Shown piece after piece: positions 1-11,598 of a stretch of DNA of 64,000 nt (its first letter is position 1; each line of letters opens with the position of its first letter). A model generated the notes under the pieces. It saw nothing but the letters and a program-made list of their open reading frames with translations, was not told where the DNA came from and searched no databases. Origin of the DNA: Ulota crispa (lineage: Eukaryota; Streptophyta; Bryopsida; Orthotrichales; Orthotrichaceae); assembly GCA_963920765.1 (NCBI GenBank), contig OY987245.1:1566727-1630726 (forward strand). The letters are read 5' to 3'. The position numbers were made by a program, and so were the translations under genes.

Positions 1-1200
1 TGAACGCCTACTGTGTTTGACGGAAACATTCATACGGCATCGAAAACCAATGGATTCAATTTTCAAATGAATTTGGGCATGACATTCTTGTGTTTATGTT
101 TAAAAGGTTTTAAAATTTAGATGTTTTAGTATAATGAGTACATCTTCCATTTTTAAATGACTTCGAATGCAGAGCCAATACATAAAACTTCAAATGAATG
201 TTAAACTTTGTCGTGACATCACAAAATTTCATCATGCACACGACTTCAGAATAAGCATATTGCATCATTACATTCCAAAATTTTAGCAAGGACTTCAAAT
301 GCGTGATTTGGTTTAGTCATGTCATTCACGAGCGTAGAAATATAGAGACAATGAGTAATTTCATTGGTACCCAAAGATAATGGGATCTAATCTATTCTCC
401 GTACAAGAAATTAAAAAAAATGGAACTTGGTTTGAGGAAGGCGGTCTGAAACCTGTAAGAGTTAAGAGCAAAATTTCCACTCTTCAAATTTGTTGCCTAT
501 GAAATGCAAGTACACTGATTCATACAATTGAGTACAAAAATGCTATAGAGTTGTCTAATTGAAAATCTATAAAATTCCAGAAAAAAATACGTGGCCGCTC
601 ACGAGAGATGGTATTATCGAACGTGCAGCTTACTGAGATCGTGAAAAACATGAGAATTCAATTAATCACAGGGTTAAATTCTCTTTTTCATTCACACCCA
701 TCCTTCCTGACTATAGTAGTAAGATGCCAGAACTTGCATTATTATGACCTTTGCTTTTTAATATCTTAAACAGTAGAATTAAAATTTATACCACGACTAA
801 CTACTAATCTAATCAATCTACACCGGTTACATGAAGTTCTTTGAACTTAGGACAATGTAGTGCTACATGTCAAAGTAACATGAAAAACTCCAAGATTTCA
901 AGAGTCAAGAAGGTGGTCTGGAACAAATTCCACACTGATCATCCTCTTAATCTCTTTATTCTGACATCTGTAAACAAGTTCTTTGCAACATATCAAAGAG
1001 TGATAACGAGTGTATTGAATTCTGTAAGTTGGGTTTGGTGAGAGACCAGAGGACATGATATGGGATTAGGGAACATAATCTGGGCGGTCTAAGAGAAGTC
1101 TGGGCGAAAACTTTTTTGAGAATTTAAGAAAAAAAATCTATTCTAAAAGCCCATTTTCCTAGAGCCTGGAAATATTATACAAAACCATTCCTCCAGCTCC
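1..1200. other. AT-rich intergenic DNA, no gene seen
   Basis: Both strands carry only short open frames with no recognisable domain and many stops. I see no tandem array, tRNA or transposon terminus. It lies downstream of the minus-strand TAF5 gene. Confidence 0.6.
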
Positions 1201-1688
1201 AATACATGTCTCAAGCCAAGATTTCAGGTACATCTACATAAATACACAAGAAACTGTTTAGTCCCAGTGGCATGCACTTCTTCAACCACGCTCTAAACAC
1301 AACTACTGGCTTTGAAAGAAATATCTGAATATATATAGCCAGGTGCAAGATTGGCTGAGCGTGGGAAGGCTCAAGAACGTCTTCTAACGCCTCGAAATAA
1401 TAATCGACTCCTAACAGCGACAAATTCAATTCTCTACTTGATGCTGAGACCACAGTGAATTTTACACAAATAAACAAGTAACTGCAGCAGCTCATGTAAC
1501 GGATCATCGTAAATACCTCGGTGAGTGGCACTGACAGGCAAGGAGATCCCAGTGTACATAGGAGGAGCATTGTCGCATGGAATCGAGTGCAGCAGCATCG
1601 TGTCCAACGTGTCCAACTAGCAACATGCACTTGGTGGCTCTCGGAATGCAGCGCCCATTGCCCTGGCCTTCACTATGTTTTTGTGCCT
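1201..1688 (-). other. 3' flank / probable 3' UTR of TAF5
   Basis: This sequence follows the TAF5 stop codon on the minus strand. Its composition is intermediate between the GC-richer coding region and the AT-rich desert. Overlapping short open frames show no family resemblance. No sharp polyadenylation site can be assigned by eye. Confidence 0.35.
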
Positions 1689-3692
1689 TCAGATTGATGA
1701 TTTTGATGCTTGGGAAGGACTGAAGGCTCCTGCAGCAAGTAGGAGATTCGTCCTGGAGAATTTGAGTGCATAAACAGGCGTCGATTTCGTTGGAAGGGTT
1801 TTCAAGAGTCGAAGATGTCTGGTTGTCTTGTCTTCGGAGCGAGAGCCTTTGCTGCTGGCATTCACATCCCAAAGCCGAACCGTGTTGTCGGCGGAGCCGG
1901 AAGCCAGTAACGAGCCTTCACCGCTGAAGGCCAGAGTCCAAACACAACTAGTGTGGCCCATCAAAGGCGCTACACACTGGCCAGATCCGAGGTCCCACAT
2001 GAAAATGGCACCACGATCGTCTCCGGAGGCCATGTAGCGACCGTCACTGGACATGGCCAACGACAAGACCGTGCCACAATGACCATTGAAGACACGCAAA
2101 CACTCGCCGGTCTGCACATCCCACAGCCGCACGGTGTTGTCGGTGCCTCCCGTGGCTATGTAATTGCAGTTGACATGCCATTGCAAGCAATCCACGTCGG
2201 ACATGTGCCCTACTAAGATCCGCAGAGGCTGCATTCGTTCCATACACCACACCCGTGCCGTGCGGTCGTGGGAAGCGGTTGCAAAGTAATGCCCCACGGG
2301 ACTGTACTGGACATCCCAAACCGGGAAATTGTGACCTTTGTATCCCATGAGATTTGTCTTCAGCTTCATGCTCCACAGTCTCACGGTGCAATCTGCGGAT
2401 GATGTGAGCAGGAAGTCACTATCTGGGCTGAAGCTAGCGGCATAAACAGGGCCTGCATGGCCTTGTAGAAGAGAATACGACGATTTCGATCCTTCCAACG
2501 CAGTCTCTCTGGTCTCTGTGAAGCCGTTGCTGGAAGGCTGGTCCTGCGTGTTCTGCTTCCCAAGCTTCGCCATGTCCCAAACCTTGACCGACGAATCCGA
2601 GAACCCTCCAGCGACTAATGCACCATCTCCAGATATTGCAGCGCAATTCAGGCTGTTGTGCGTGTTGATGAAACTGTAAAAACTCACGGACGGTAGGGAG
2701 TTGCTGCCCAAGCGAGCACGCTTCCGAAAATCCTCCAACACTTGTTTCTCCACCTCCTCTGACACCGTGGGCATTGGCAGCTCCGCCTTCACACGAGGAG
2801 CACTTCCAGGACCCGTCAATTTGGCAGTTGCCCCCGGGCCAGCGGTGGTCGATTTATCCTTCTTCGATTTTTTGCTGCCAGCTCCTCCTCCTCCAGCTGC
2901 TTTGGTTTTCCCATCCTCTCCCTCGCCGTCCTTCTTTCCAGCCATGTCTTTCTCAAGTAATGCAGCAGCAGCAGCAGCAACAGTCTCCTTTTCAAATTTA
3001 TCCTCTAATGAATCCTCAAGCGCTCCCCACCGAATCTCCTTCTGGTTCATGTAATCCAAAGTCCCTTGTGCAATGACTTCGTCCTCTTTCGGCAGAGCCG
3101 ACGGTGGACCAGGCAAGACATGGATGTTCAAATGCTCATTCACAATCCCCAGCATGAGCATGCTATCCGTCCCATGCAAGTACTGCAGCAGCAACTCGAA
3201 CGAGTACTGACACATTTTCACGTCTTTCTTGCTCTTCCTCAAAGCAAGCACAACTGCCGACTCCTGCAAATGCTGAGGCGACAACACACCTTCCAGGTGT
3301 TGAAGATCGCGAACATGAGTTGCCTCGTGATCGTCCCGGAACGTCTGCAAAAACTCACGAGCCTCCTGCGTGAACCCTTTCCCCACCAAATCGATGTAGC
3401 AATGCGCAAACACGGGATAAAGTATGCGCAGGAGCTCGTTTTTGTAACTATCCAAGGATTGGTACACCCACGACCTAAGTTTGCTGTAACTCTCCTTGTA
3501 CCTGTTGGGATCATTCTCGGACTTCGCGTAAAAGAGAATAGGGTTTGCGATGTTCGGGTCCACGACGGTGGTGTCCATCGCAGTGCTGCTCCGCAGCCGC
3601 TGCTGCTCATCGTGAAACGCTAGCTCCGCTTGTATATACCCTTTGCTCTTCAAGTAGGCCAACACTGCTTGCTCCACTTTCTCCTCCTCCAT
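1689..3692 (-). CDS. TAF5: TFIID subunit TAF5 (WD40 protein), single exon
   Basis: This gene encodes a 667-residue TBP-associated factor 5, a scaffold subunit of TFIID (and of SAGA-type complexes in other eukaryotes) that acts in the nucleus during RNA polymerase II pre-initiation. Residues 3-30 form a LisH-like segment. Residues about 50-185 match the conserved TAF5 N-terminal domain (ILFYAKSENDPNRY, then the ILYPVFAHCYIDLV helix). Residues 239-290 are a low-complexity linker with an alanine run and lysine/glycine-rich stretches. WD40 repeats follow near 340-374, 406-442, 447-483, 489-525, 531-567 and 573-609, most ending in VRLWD-like motifs, with a partial seventh blade at 630-655 (STPVYALKFSRTNLLLAAGA). 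Plant TAF5 proteins are of similar length (about 670 aa). The start is the ATG giving MEEEKVEQ; the open frame continues upstream for only a few codons with no ATG. No intron is needed, which is unusual beside the seven-exon hydrolase. Coding GC is clearly above the surroundings. Confidence 0.95.
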   Translation of the reverse strand: MEEEKVEQAVLAYLKSKGYIQAELAFHDEQQRLRSSTAMDTTVVDPNIANPILFYAKSENDPNRYKESYSKLRSWVYQSLDSYKNELLRILYPVFAHCYIDLVGKGFTQEAREFLQTFRDDHEATHVRDLQHLEGVLSPQHLQESAVVLALRKSKKDVKMCQYSFELLLQYLHGTDSMLMLGIVNEHLNIHVLPGPPSALPKEDEVIAQGTLDYMNQKEIRWGALEDSLEDKFEKETVAAAAAALLEKDMAGKKDGEGEDGKTKAAGGGGAGSKKSKKDKSTTAGPGATAKLTGPGSAPRVKAELPMPTVSEEVEKQVLEDFRKRARLGSNSLPSVSFYSFINTHNSLNCAAISGDGALVAGGFSDSSVKVWDMAKLGKQNTQDQPSSNGFTETRETALEGSKSSYSLLQGHAGPVYAASFSPDSDFLLTSSADCTVRLWSMKLKTNLMGYKGHNFPVWDVQYSPVGHYFATASHDRTARVWCMERMQPLRILVGHMSDVDCLQWHVNCNYIATGGTDNTVRLWDVQTGECLRVFNGHCGTVLSLAMSSDGRYMASGDDRGAIFMWDLGSGQCVAPLMGHTSCVWTLAFSGEGSLLASGSADNTVRLWDVNASSKGSRSEDKTTRHLRLLKTLPTKSTPVYALKFSRTNLLLAAGAFSPSQASKSSI

Positions 3693-3699
3693 CCCCCCC

Positions 3700-3717
3700 A
3701 AACCCTAAACCCTAAAA
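3700..3717. promoter_or_regulatory. telo-box cluster upstream of TAF5
   Basis: Two joined copies of AAACCCTAA lie 8-25 bp upstream of the TAF5 start codon, and a further AAACCCTAAA lies at 4009-4018. Telo-boxes are known plant promoter/5'-leader elements, common in genes of the translation and basal expression machinery. Too short to be telomeric DNA. Confidence 0.5.
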
Positions 3718-3750
3718 CCGCAAGCGCATGCAATGCAATGCAATGCAACA

Positions 3751-3948
3751 CTAGACTTCCTCACCTCCAGATTTACGGAATTTCAGCTTCTGTAGAAAAA
3801 GCGCATCGCGCGCCAGTGTGCGGGCTGCTTGAGGCTCCACGTTCTGCCAGGACAGCCGTCGCCCTGCTTCCAAACTCACCAGTGCCCCGACCACCCAGAG
3901 CGCCGCTCCTGCAATTGCGAGAGGCTTCCGGGGATAGCAGTTCACCAT
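3751..3948 (-). CDS. possible small membrane protein or TAF5 upstream ORF (65 aa)
   Basis: I do not recognise the product. The frame starting MVNCYPRKPLAIAG runs 65 residues. It has one hydrophobic helix at about residues 9-27 (LAIAGAALWVVGALVSL), then a basic and amphipathic tail ending in FLQKLKFRKSGGEEV, an arrangement like small organelle inner-membrane proteins. It is GC-rich like the adjacent TAF5 coding region and lies in the TAF5 5' region on the same strand, about 60 bp upstream. A GTGAGG donor-like site lies in its last codons, so it could also be a 5' exon or leader ORF of the TAF5 transcript. A chance frame in a GC-rich leader cannot be excluded. Confidence 0.35.
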   Translation of the reverse strand: MVNCYPRKPLAIAGAALWVVGALVSLEAGRRLSWQNVEPQAARTLARDALFLQKLKFRKSGGEEV

Positions 3949-4018
3949 CGCTCGCTCTTCTTCGCAACAACGCTCTTCCACAAAATATTGTACCGACCTC
4001 GCCTCTCGAAACCCTAAA

Positions 4019-4840
4019 CTTATGAGCAAACAGCATTGTGCGCACAAAAACGTCGTCCCTCCGGCAATCGGACTTCCAGAACTCCAGTTTTCTAATATCT
4101 ACGCTATTTGTAGATTCTAGCTGCAGAATCTATCTTCTACAAAGATATACCTGAGTATACGTTTTTTTGGAAGTTTTATGGTAAAACTCTGTTCAGTCTT
4201 TTTAAGGGCTGGGCTGTTCTCGCTAGGTCCCAATCTCCTGGGAATACGTAAGGTAAGAGGCTCGAATTGCGTTAGGGCACTAATTCCGCTCACCTCCCTA
4301 AATGATTCTATCAGTACATGGTTTATTCATATCCTTTCCATAATGTGCAGTGGATGTACATTTCAGGAGGTGCACCATTTTAGAGCCCTATGACCTTTCC
4401 ATTTCAAAATTTCATAACTAATTCCGCATTGCTCTGAAAAATATAAAATAACTTGAGTTGGTTGTCAATTCCTCTTGTCTTTCAAGGAAAATTTACCGAA
4501 AAACATATCAAGAAGTTCCACCTCTCCAAAATTCAGTTTCAACTCTTAGATGGTTGGTTGACAAGCCTCTTACCTTAGGTGCGAGGTTAGGGTGGAAAAT
4601 CTCAACTTCTTTTTACAATCAATTAAAAGTAAAAGTAATAATCTGCCCCGTGTTTTGTTGATCTTCAGTTGTATCCTCATCCGGCGATTATAGACTTAAG
4701 GATATCTGAAAAAATGTGAATTCAATGTTCTCAAATTGAGCTTTTACATTTCTCACTTTTACTTTGAGCATTTACGTTTCTCACTTCTACTTTTCTCACT
4801 TTTGCTTTTCAACCATCCATCTTTTGCTTTGTTTTTTTGG
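4019..4840. other. intergenic DNA, no gene seen
   Basis: Short open frames only. The final 120 bp are pyrimidine-rich, with repeated TTTCTCACTTTT-like phrases, and lead into a TATA-like box. Confidence 0.5.
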
Positions 4841-4850
4841 TATAAATAAA
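4841..4850 (+). promoter_or_regulatory. TATA-like box ahead of the coiled-coil ORF
   Basis: TATAAATAAA lies 83 bp upstream of the ATG of the decayed ORF at 4933, a plausible distance for a plant core promoter with a short leader. In an AT-rich genome such strings occur by chance. The upstream pyrimidine-rich tract is the only other support. Confidence 0.3.
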
Positions 4851-4932
4851 CACCTCCCATGACCCAAATATTATCATTTGGTGTTTAATATCACTGTTCA
4901 TTACAATTTGAGGTGCTATCAACTAATTCAAG

Positions 4933-5226
4933 ATGAAGCAAATGGATGCTAAAATCATGAAGAAGAAGGGTACTAAAAAGGAGGTTGTGAAATCAACTTG
5001 TCCTTAGCAAGGAAACATATTGGAAAATTTGAAGGGGCTTTTTACAGAAGTCCAAGAGGATTACAAGGCTAAAGTTGACAACGCAAAGCGGGAAAGAGGA
5101 TTGACACAAAAACAACTATTTGAAGAACAAGTAGCCAAATTAGAGGCAGCAAGAAAAAAATCACTTGCAATTAATGTTAAACATGAGCCTAATGTTGACA
5201 AGATATTCAAAGCGCATGCGCGTTGA
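4933..5226 (+). pseudogene. decayed charged coiled-coil ORF, copy 1
   Basis: From ATG 4933 the frame reads MKQMDAKIMKKKG and stays in register for 98 codons, but carries a TAG at 5005-5007. The part after the stop is open for over 70 codons and is lysine/glutamate rich (EVQEDYKAKVDN, then RGLTQKQLFEEQVAKLEAARKKS), as expected for a coiled coil. A second copy lies at 50.7-51.1 kb on the same strand and has AAG-type sense sequence where this copy has TAG. The family is unknown to me. Homology starts at the phrase GGTGCTATCAACTA just upstream in both copies, which might be the leader of a retroelement, but no LTR, reverse transcriptase or integrase is visible. Confidence 0.5.
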
Positions 5227-8200
5227 ATTAAACATTTGAGGGTTGTTATCACCCAAACTTGTGGAGCTTTGTAGAATTGGGCCATGGCCATGGTTATAGC
5301 TGTTGCCAAGCCATTTTGTTTTTTATTTTAAAATGTTCTTTAAATTCAAAGGAAAAAAGTTGAAATTTGGATTTTTTACAATTTCAATAAGATTTCATTA
5401 ACTTCTTTGGAAAATTTCTTTGATTTGATTACTTTTGTATTATTTTTTCTTTTTATGTAGTTTTTTATACTAGCTTGGGCTTTGTAGGGTTTCTTGTAAC
5501 AAAGTTTTAATCCATCAATTCTACTAAGTTCAATTTAGAAAGGCGCATTGTATTCTGATTCTTGAGGATTTTTTTGTTAGTAATTCAAAATCACTATTGG
5601 GTCAATGACCATATTATGTTTTTAAATTTAGTTTTTAAACTCTGTGTTTAGATTTCAAGTTTTGCAATATGTTTTCTAGAATTAGTTTTTAAGATGTTCT
5701 TTATAAGCTATAACTTTGAATTGAAAATCTATAGGTAGAATGGTTTATATTTTATTTTGTTGAAACTAGTGCAACCCGTGTGTCCCATGGACACACTTTG
5801 AGTCAAAGAAATAGCACAACATAACAAAAACTCCCAGGCCTAATACAACATCTATAACAATTTCTACTCTCAAAGGATAAGCTTACATCCTCACACCATA
5901 CACTCAGTTAACATTCAAATAGCAAGTTCTATGTAAGCATGACTTGGCTAATGTCCATGGCCACTAATCTTTGAAATGGGGTCAACATAGTTCCTCAACT
6001 TGATTGAACCTAATGGAAGCACTAACTAAAGAAAGATGTGTACAAATCACCATGTTTCTCTACCAATTCCATCAAGTTTATCAGCCACGTAAAACATCAT
6101 ACAAAGTTAATAAGCTCAACCAATATATGTCGACATTGCAACTTGGACTCAAAAAAAGGTTCTAAGCAATGAAAGCTACTTATGGATATGTTATAACATA
6201 AGCTCGTTCAATATAAATAGTAGCAAGATGCTAACCTTGTGAGCTGCTGTGAGTTGCAGAAAGTAGATCAAGGCCTTGGTACTTAAGAGACTTTGCGTCA
6301 ATCCTGCCAGTGTAAACGAATTTCATCATGGCGTTGGTGATGTGGAAGAATGCTTCCCTAATGTTCAACCTATTCAAATTTTGCACATTTGGACTCTCAA
6401 TATGGAGCTTCAGAATCTACCAAAAAACCCAAGCATGACCTGTCACTTATCAATGAGCATCTGAATATATTGAATCTAAGAAATAAGTAGAGCCTAATAC
6501 ATTGATTGATTGATTAATTAGTTGTTACAAAAAGGAAGACTAGTTATACATATGAGGCGCCAGTAAGGAGGAGCGACTTTAAGACAGTAAAGCTCTTTTA
6601 ACACCATGTTTGTTTTAATGAGAGTATTCCAATGAAATGAGACATAAAACACCTGAAGTTCAAAAATACATATGTCAATTTGACAAAAGGTTTTAGGTCA
6701 ATTCAGACATAAAACCTTTTAGATTTGACTTAAAATAGAAAGGTTTTATGTCAATTTAGCTCGATTTGAGCTGAAATCTCTCATTTTAATGGAATCAATG
6801 ATTTTGGTCAAAATCTAACAAATTTATTTTGAGAGGTCCCCATTCTCTCATTATAATGAATAAGAAAATTTCTTTTGCCCACACTTCAACCGTCTCGTGC
6901 TTTCCGCTCTCGTTTCCGCTTTCAAATACCGCACTCCAATTCTTCTAGATCACATCGGAGGGAAGTCTTTCAAAGTTCCCTGTGGAGCTCACACCTCCTT
7001 CATTGTTCTTGAGATTCTCAATGACGGCTTCTGCTAGTAATTGCTAGTAATTGCAACATGTTGTCCCAGTGTCGGTACTCCCAGCCCAACGCATGAATCA
7101 AAAATAAATAAATAAATAAATATATAAATAAGAAAAGGTCAATTCAAAACCAATGAAATAAAAGAAAGCGGTAAAAGAGAACTGAGACACACTCCTACAT
7201 ATTAGGTTGAAGGAAAACAGAAATAATCACTAAGCCCTTCTAACAAAAAGCTTAATGCTCCTGGGTATGCTAATCATTTAGCATATTAGATTCATAGCAT
7301 AAAAGAGGCCGGACTGATATGCTACTAAAATTTCTAGAAACAACCATCTATGATTCTCTGCTTGTATTATATAAGGTTGGCACAAACTTCTCAGAAAATC
7401 CACTTTTGGAAGCAGAATCTTTAAAAAAAAGAATTGAGGAAAACTTCATGTCATACATGTGACTCTCAGCAAGAATTCAAAGAGAGAAGTGTGCGAGCAC
7501 AAACTCTCTCCAGATATGACTTGTAAAGGATCTGCACTTGTTATGAAAATATTACTGCTTGGCTCGTACCTTGTGACTTGTGAGTGCTCAAACCTCCCCG
7601 TAAAGAGGCTAGCGCAAGCACAACCAAGTTCAAGTTCTATCCTTGGGTAAGTTGGGAAAACAATGATGAGCAAAATGTGGCAATTTACCTAATGAGCCAA
7701 AGACCTGAATTACATAAGAAAATGGAAAATGAAGGTGATCATACCTCGTCGCAAGATGCTACATACCTCGGGGCTTCATTGATGATGGCCTCCATCCTTT
7801 TGTGGCTTAATTGTAGGTGTGGTTACTTTGCTTGTAAGTAACCTCAATTTAATGACAAATAATCACAACATACCATTGGTTGGCAAGGTAAAAATCCCAC
7901 CAGTGGACCAGTTCACATTTCGCACTTGTGACAAATAGTCACAACATAAACCGAGTCCTAGAAGAGGAGCCGAGCACGCCTCTAATCACCTTCAATTAAG
8001 TTCAATAGTATCCAAGATATGGCTCCAAGTGATTCCTTGTCTAGCTAATAGGTAATTTACGACGGACCCGTTATTCTAAATGCATAACTATGACGCCTAA
8101 GACTCTACCCCACAATAAGTAATCCATGGTTCAAGACAATGGTTAGATAATTCCCTTAATCCAAAGAAGCTGATGGAAGTAATAAATCTTTCCCTCCCTT

Positions 8201-8289
8201 TTGGCCTTTTCCCCTTCTAAATAAGTTAAAATGTTCACAAAACCCAAAGCCAAAGCTGTTGGTCTAGGAAGGGCAGCAGACCCCCAATT
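5227..8289. other. 3 kb AT-rich intergenic DNA, no gene seen
   Basis: No domain-bearing frame. Minor features are an AAATAAAT microsatellite at about 7100-7133, a palindrome around GTGTGTCC/GGACACAC near 5778, and a segment at about 6600-6850 with several copies of AGGTTTTA/TAAAACCT phrases in both orientations that may be a decayed foldback element. Confidence 0.5.
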
Positions 8290-8590
8290 TTGAAGGCAGA
8301 GGACCGGCTGAGACCCGAGGGTGAAGACCGGCTAAGAACTAGAGGGGAGCCAAATATGGTGCCGGATATCCCTCCGTCGCAGCTGGGCAAGCTCAAGGGC
8401 GCAGATCGCAATGTGAGCCCAAGAGCAAGGATTGCAGTATGCTCCAAGAGCAAGGATTGCAGCTTGAGCTCCGAGGTGAGCTGAGAGAGGGGAATTGGAT
8501 GGGTGCACTAGTGCACTAGCTCCGGGGAGACTAAGAGGGGGAATTGGCTGGGGGTGCTGGTGAGCTTGAGAGCAAGGATTAGCACGGTGA
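8290..8590. repeat. GA-rich minisatellite, left part
   Basis: Imperfect units contain GAGCTCCGGGGAGACT, GAGAGGGGAATTGGCTGG and GAGCAAGGATTGCAG. The same phrases recur many times at 9331-10135, so this is one array split by the inverted-repeat element at 8591-9318. Open frames on both strands here only reflect the repeat. Confidence 0.65.
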
Positions 8591-9318
8591 TTGCAAGAAA
8601 CACGTGTACTATTTTTTGTCCCCTTGGTTTTTGGCAAGTGGTTTTTTGGCTATAACTTTTGCATCATAAGTTATTTTTCCCTGAAATTTGAATCAAAAGT
8701 ATATGGAATAGTCACAAATATTTAATGATTTTTTGAAAATTTATAAAACTAGTTTACTATTTGTAAATAGCCCCCAATTAGGTGTCTACTTTGGCTATTT
8801 TGGGGGATTTGAGTATTATTTTTGACCCTACAAAGCAAATCTGATAACCAAAATTCATAAACAAGTTCTTATATTAAAGTTACACAATCCTAGATTTTAT
8901 TTTAAAAATAGTAATAAATCCACCTTCTACGTGTGCTCAAAGTGCACAACTTTTGCACAAGTGCACAGAACATAATTTATTTTTCCCAATAGTAAATTTG
9001 ATGGAAAAGGAGCACCTTCAAGTTAGAAAAAATGGCCGATTTTAGTTTATTTTTTTGAATTTTTTTACTATTTCCTAAAAAGCAAAAGGCAAAGTGTCAT
9101 TTTTTTTGAATGTTTTTGGTATCTATGTTTTTGTGCATAACTTTTAGAATTTTTTTTTCTAGGTTTGAATTTCCACTAGTGTGCTGCTTTTTAAGTGCTT
9201 TAAAAATTATCCATATCTTATTTTATTTTTAAAAAATATATTCCAAAACCTTACAGTACTACCAATACTAAAGTTGTTTAAAACTATTTGAGACAAAACT
9301 GACAGGTGTTTTTTGCAA
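8591..9318. mobile_element. 728-bp element with terminal inverted repeats inside the minisatellite
   Basis: The left end TTGCAAGAAACACGTGT matches the reverse complement of the right end (ACAGGTGTTTTTTGCAA) with a few mismatches. The inside is AT-rich and unlike the GA-rich array on both sides, which shares units across the gap. No coding capacity. No clear target duplication, so the transposon class is unassigned. Confidence 0.5.
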
Positions 9319-10135
9319 CGACCCAGCAACGTGAGCTCCGAGAGCAAAGGTTAGCAGTGTGAGCTCAAGGTGACCAAGAGAGGGAATTAAGCTGAGCGGA
9401 CTGGTGAGCTCGAGAGCGGGGGTCAGCAGCGTGAGCTCGAGAGTAAAATTGCAGCGTGAGCTTGAGGTGAGCTGAGAGAGAGAAAATTGGCTGGGTGTAC
9501 TGGTGAGCTTCGGGGAGACTAAAAAGGAGAATCGGCTGGGGGTGCTGATGAGCTTGAGAGCCAGGATTAGCAGCGTGAGCTGAGAGAGAGAATTGGCTGA
9601 GTGTACTAGGAGCTACGGGGAGACTGAGAGGGAAATTGGCTGGCCGGGTGTACTGATGAGCTCCGGGGAGACTGAGAGAGAGATTTGGCTGAGTGTACTG
9701 GAAGCTCGGGAGCAAGGATTAGCAGCGTGAGCTGACCGCTGAAGGTGACAGAGAGAGAGATTTGAGCTGAGTGTACTGGGAGCTACGGGGAAATTGAGAG
9801 GGGAATTGGCTGGGTGTACTGCTGAGCTCCGAGGAGACTGAGAGAGAGAATTGGCTGAGTGTACTGCTGAGCTCCGGAGCGAGGATTAGCAGCGTGAGCT
9901 ATGAGAGTAGGATCGCAACGTAAGCTGAGAGAGCAAGGAGCGGCCACATGAGCTCAAGAGCAGAATCGCAGCAAGAGCTTGAAAGCAGGATCGCAACGTG
10001 AGCTCATGGGGGACCGAGAGAGAGAATTGGCCGAGTGTGCTGGTGAGCTCAAGAGCAGGATTGCAGCGTGAGCTGAAGGGGGGGGGGGGGGGGGGGGGCG
10101 GCGAGAGAGAGAATTGGCTAAGGTGGCTCAGCCTT
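9319..10135. repeat. GA-rich minisatellite, main array
   Basis: Irregular repeats, roughly 45-60 bp apart, carry the phrases GAGCTCCGGGGAGACTGAG, GAGAGAGAATTGGCTGAG, TGTACTG and GAGCAGGATTGCAGCGTGAG. At least ten imperfect copies are present. The purine bias on the plus strand is strong. Confidence 0.75.
10078..10098 (+). repeat. poly(G) run of about 21
   Basis: An uninterrupted G homopolymer lies within the GA-rich array, followed by CGGCGAGAGAGA. Exact length is likely variable and error-prone in sequencing. Such a run can form G-quadruplex structures. Confidence 0.9.
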
Positions 10136-11598
10136 GTAGGAACTCAGAGAGGCCTTTGAGAATTCGGAGAGCTAGCTGGCCGAAGCTGAGTTGAACAAAT
10201 TCTTGATCTAGAGCTGCTAGGAGGGCTTCAATGACGTGACCAATTCTGATAGTGCCAGGCTGGAACTCTGGTAAGGGTCAAGTAGAAAGTGGCAAGCTAA
10301 GTCTCGCACCGGGCTCCTATTGGGTGGACTCTAATGAATAACAACCAGAACTACTCAGCTAACTAGGATTTCTAAAAAGTAATGAATTTATCTGGTACAC
10401 TATTGCTTTTGGTATATTCCGCTAAGGATCGTACCTTCATTGGTAGCCATATTTCATATCAATTGGATTTTCCAATAAGAAGTTTAGAAACAACAACCCA
10501 CATTTTATGATTTTGGTTATATGTGCAGAACATTGGAAGATATTTGGATATTTTGCTTAAAACACAAAGAGATCCTTTAATTTTTTGCCTAAACATGGAG
10601 AGATCTCTTGATGTTTTGCATATTACACAATGGATTGAAAAATTCAAAAGTACAGAGACAATTCAAATTTAGATAAACATGACATTTATATTCTCACTTT
10701 AGAATTGTCTTACTCAAAAGTTGTGTTTTTATCATTTGAACTAGTATCTTATTGTAGTGCCATATCTTCTTTTCTGAATTGGTTTTAAGTACATTTTTAT
10801 TTATTTTTGAAATAGTTTATTTTTTATTACAATTGTAATCCAAATGAACGGTTTTGACACCAATGTACACACAATTCATCCATTGGAAATTGTTTATCAG
10901 CAATCTTTGCACATAAACCATAACCAAGTTTCATTATTTCATACCATGTTTATTTCATCAATCAATTTATTCTTCATTAGATATGAAACAATCTTTAAAA
11001 AAATTCTTTAAGTATGTCCTTGTGATACACTTTTTCAACTTGGTACCATGCACTTGGAAGGTCCTTTTGTGGGCCAAAAATAAAATTTATTCACAACTAA
11101 GAACTATAACAACATCAAATTACCTATAATCAAGAAAAGTTGTATGATGGCCATTGCTGTGTCATTGAAGTCTAATTGTGCAAACCTATGTACTAATAAA
11201 ATCAACCTCAAGTTAATTGAAGCCCAAAAATGGCATTTTGAATGTTGTATGCAAAAAAATAAAAACAAAATAAAACTCATGTGATAGATTTTCTACATCT
11301 GAGCCCTAATTCAATGTCTTAGTGGTAGTCCTTGTGTAATGAATGTTCAACACTCCAACAAATATCTAATCATGATTTGGAAATATTTAGGCTCATTGTA
11401 AACTTGGGAGCTTTCCTTTTTATTACTTTGTGTTTAAGTGAGTTGCCAATTTAGACCAAATGTACTTCTTGAATTTTTGGAGGATATGTATTTTTTTTCA
11501 AGACCCTTTTATAGTCTTATGTGACATAACATGAATTCGTCTAAAACCGCTTTTTTCTCATAATCTATCTTACATCAAAAAATGCTTATTCTTTTTTT
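10136..11598. other. AT-rich intergenic DNA, no gene seen
   Basis: The first 250 bp are less AT-rich and may be degraded array flank. The rest is AT-rich with short frames only. Nothing assignable. Confidence 0.5.

Noticed and set aside
1211..1872. Overlapping minus-strand frames after and across the TAF5 3' end
   Set aside because: They lie in the 3' flank or in another frame of TAF5, are cysteine-rich by composition, and show no domain.
3066..3623. 185-codon plus-strand frame opposite TAF5
   Set aside because: It is the antisense shadow of the conserved TAF5 N-terminal domain and has no recognisable family.
3700..3717. Interstitial telomere
   Set aside because: Only two and a half units in the TAF5 leader; better explained as a telo-box promoter element.
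4860..4950. LTR and primer-binding site ahead of the coiled-coil ORF
   Set aside because: The GGTGCTATCAACTA phrase is suggestive, but no second LTR, polypurine tract, reverse transcriptase or integrase could be found.
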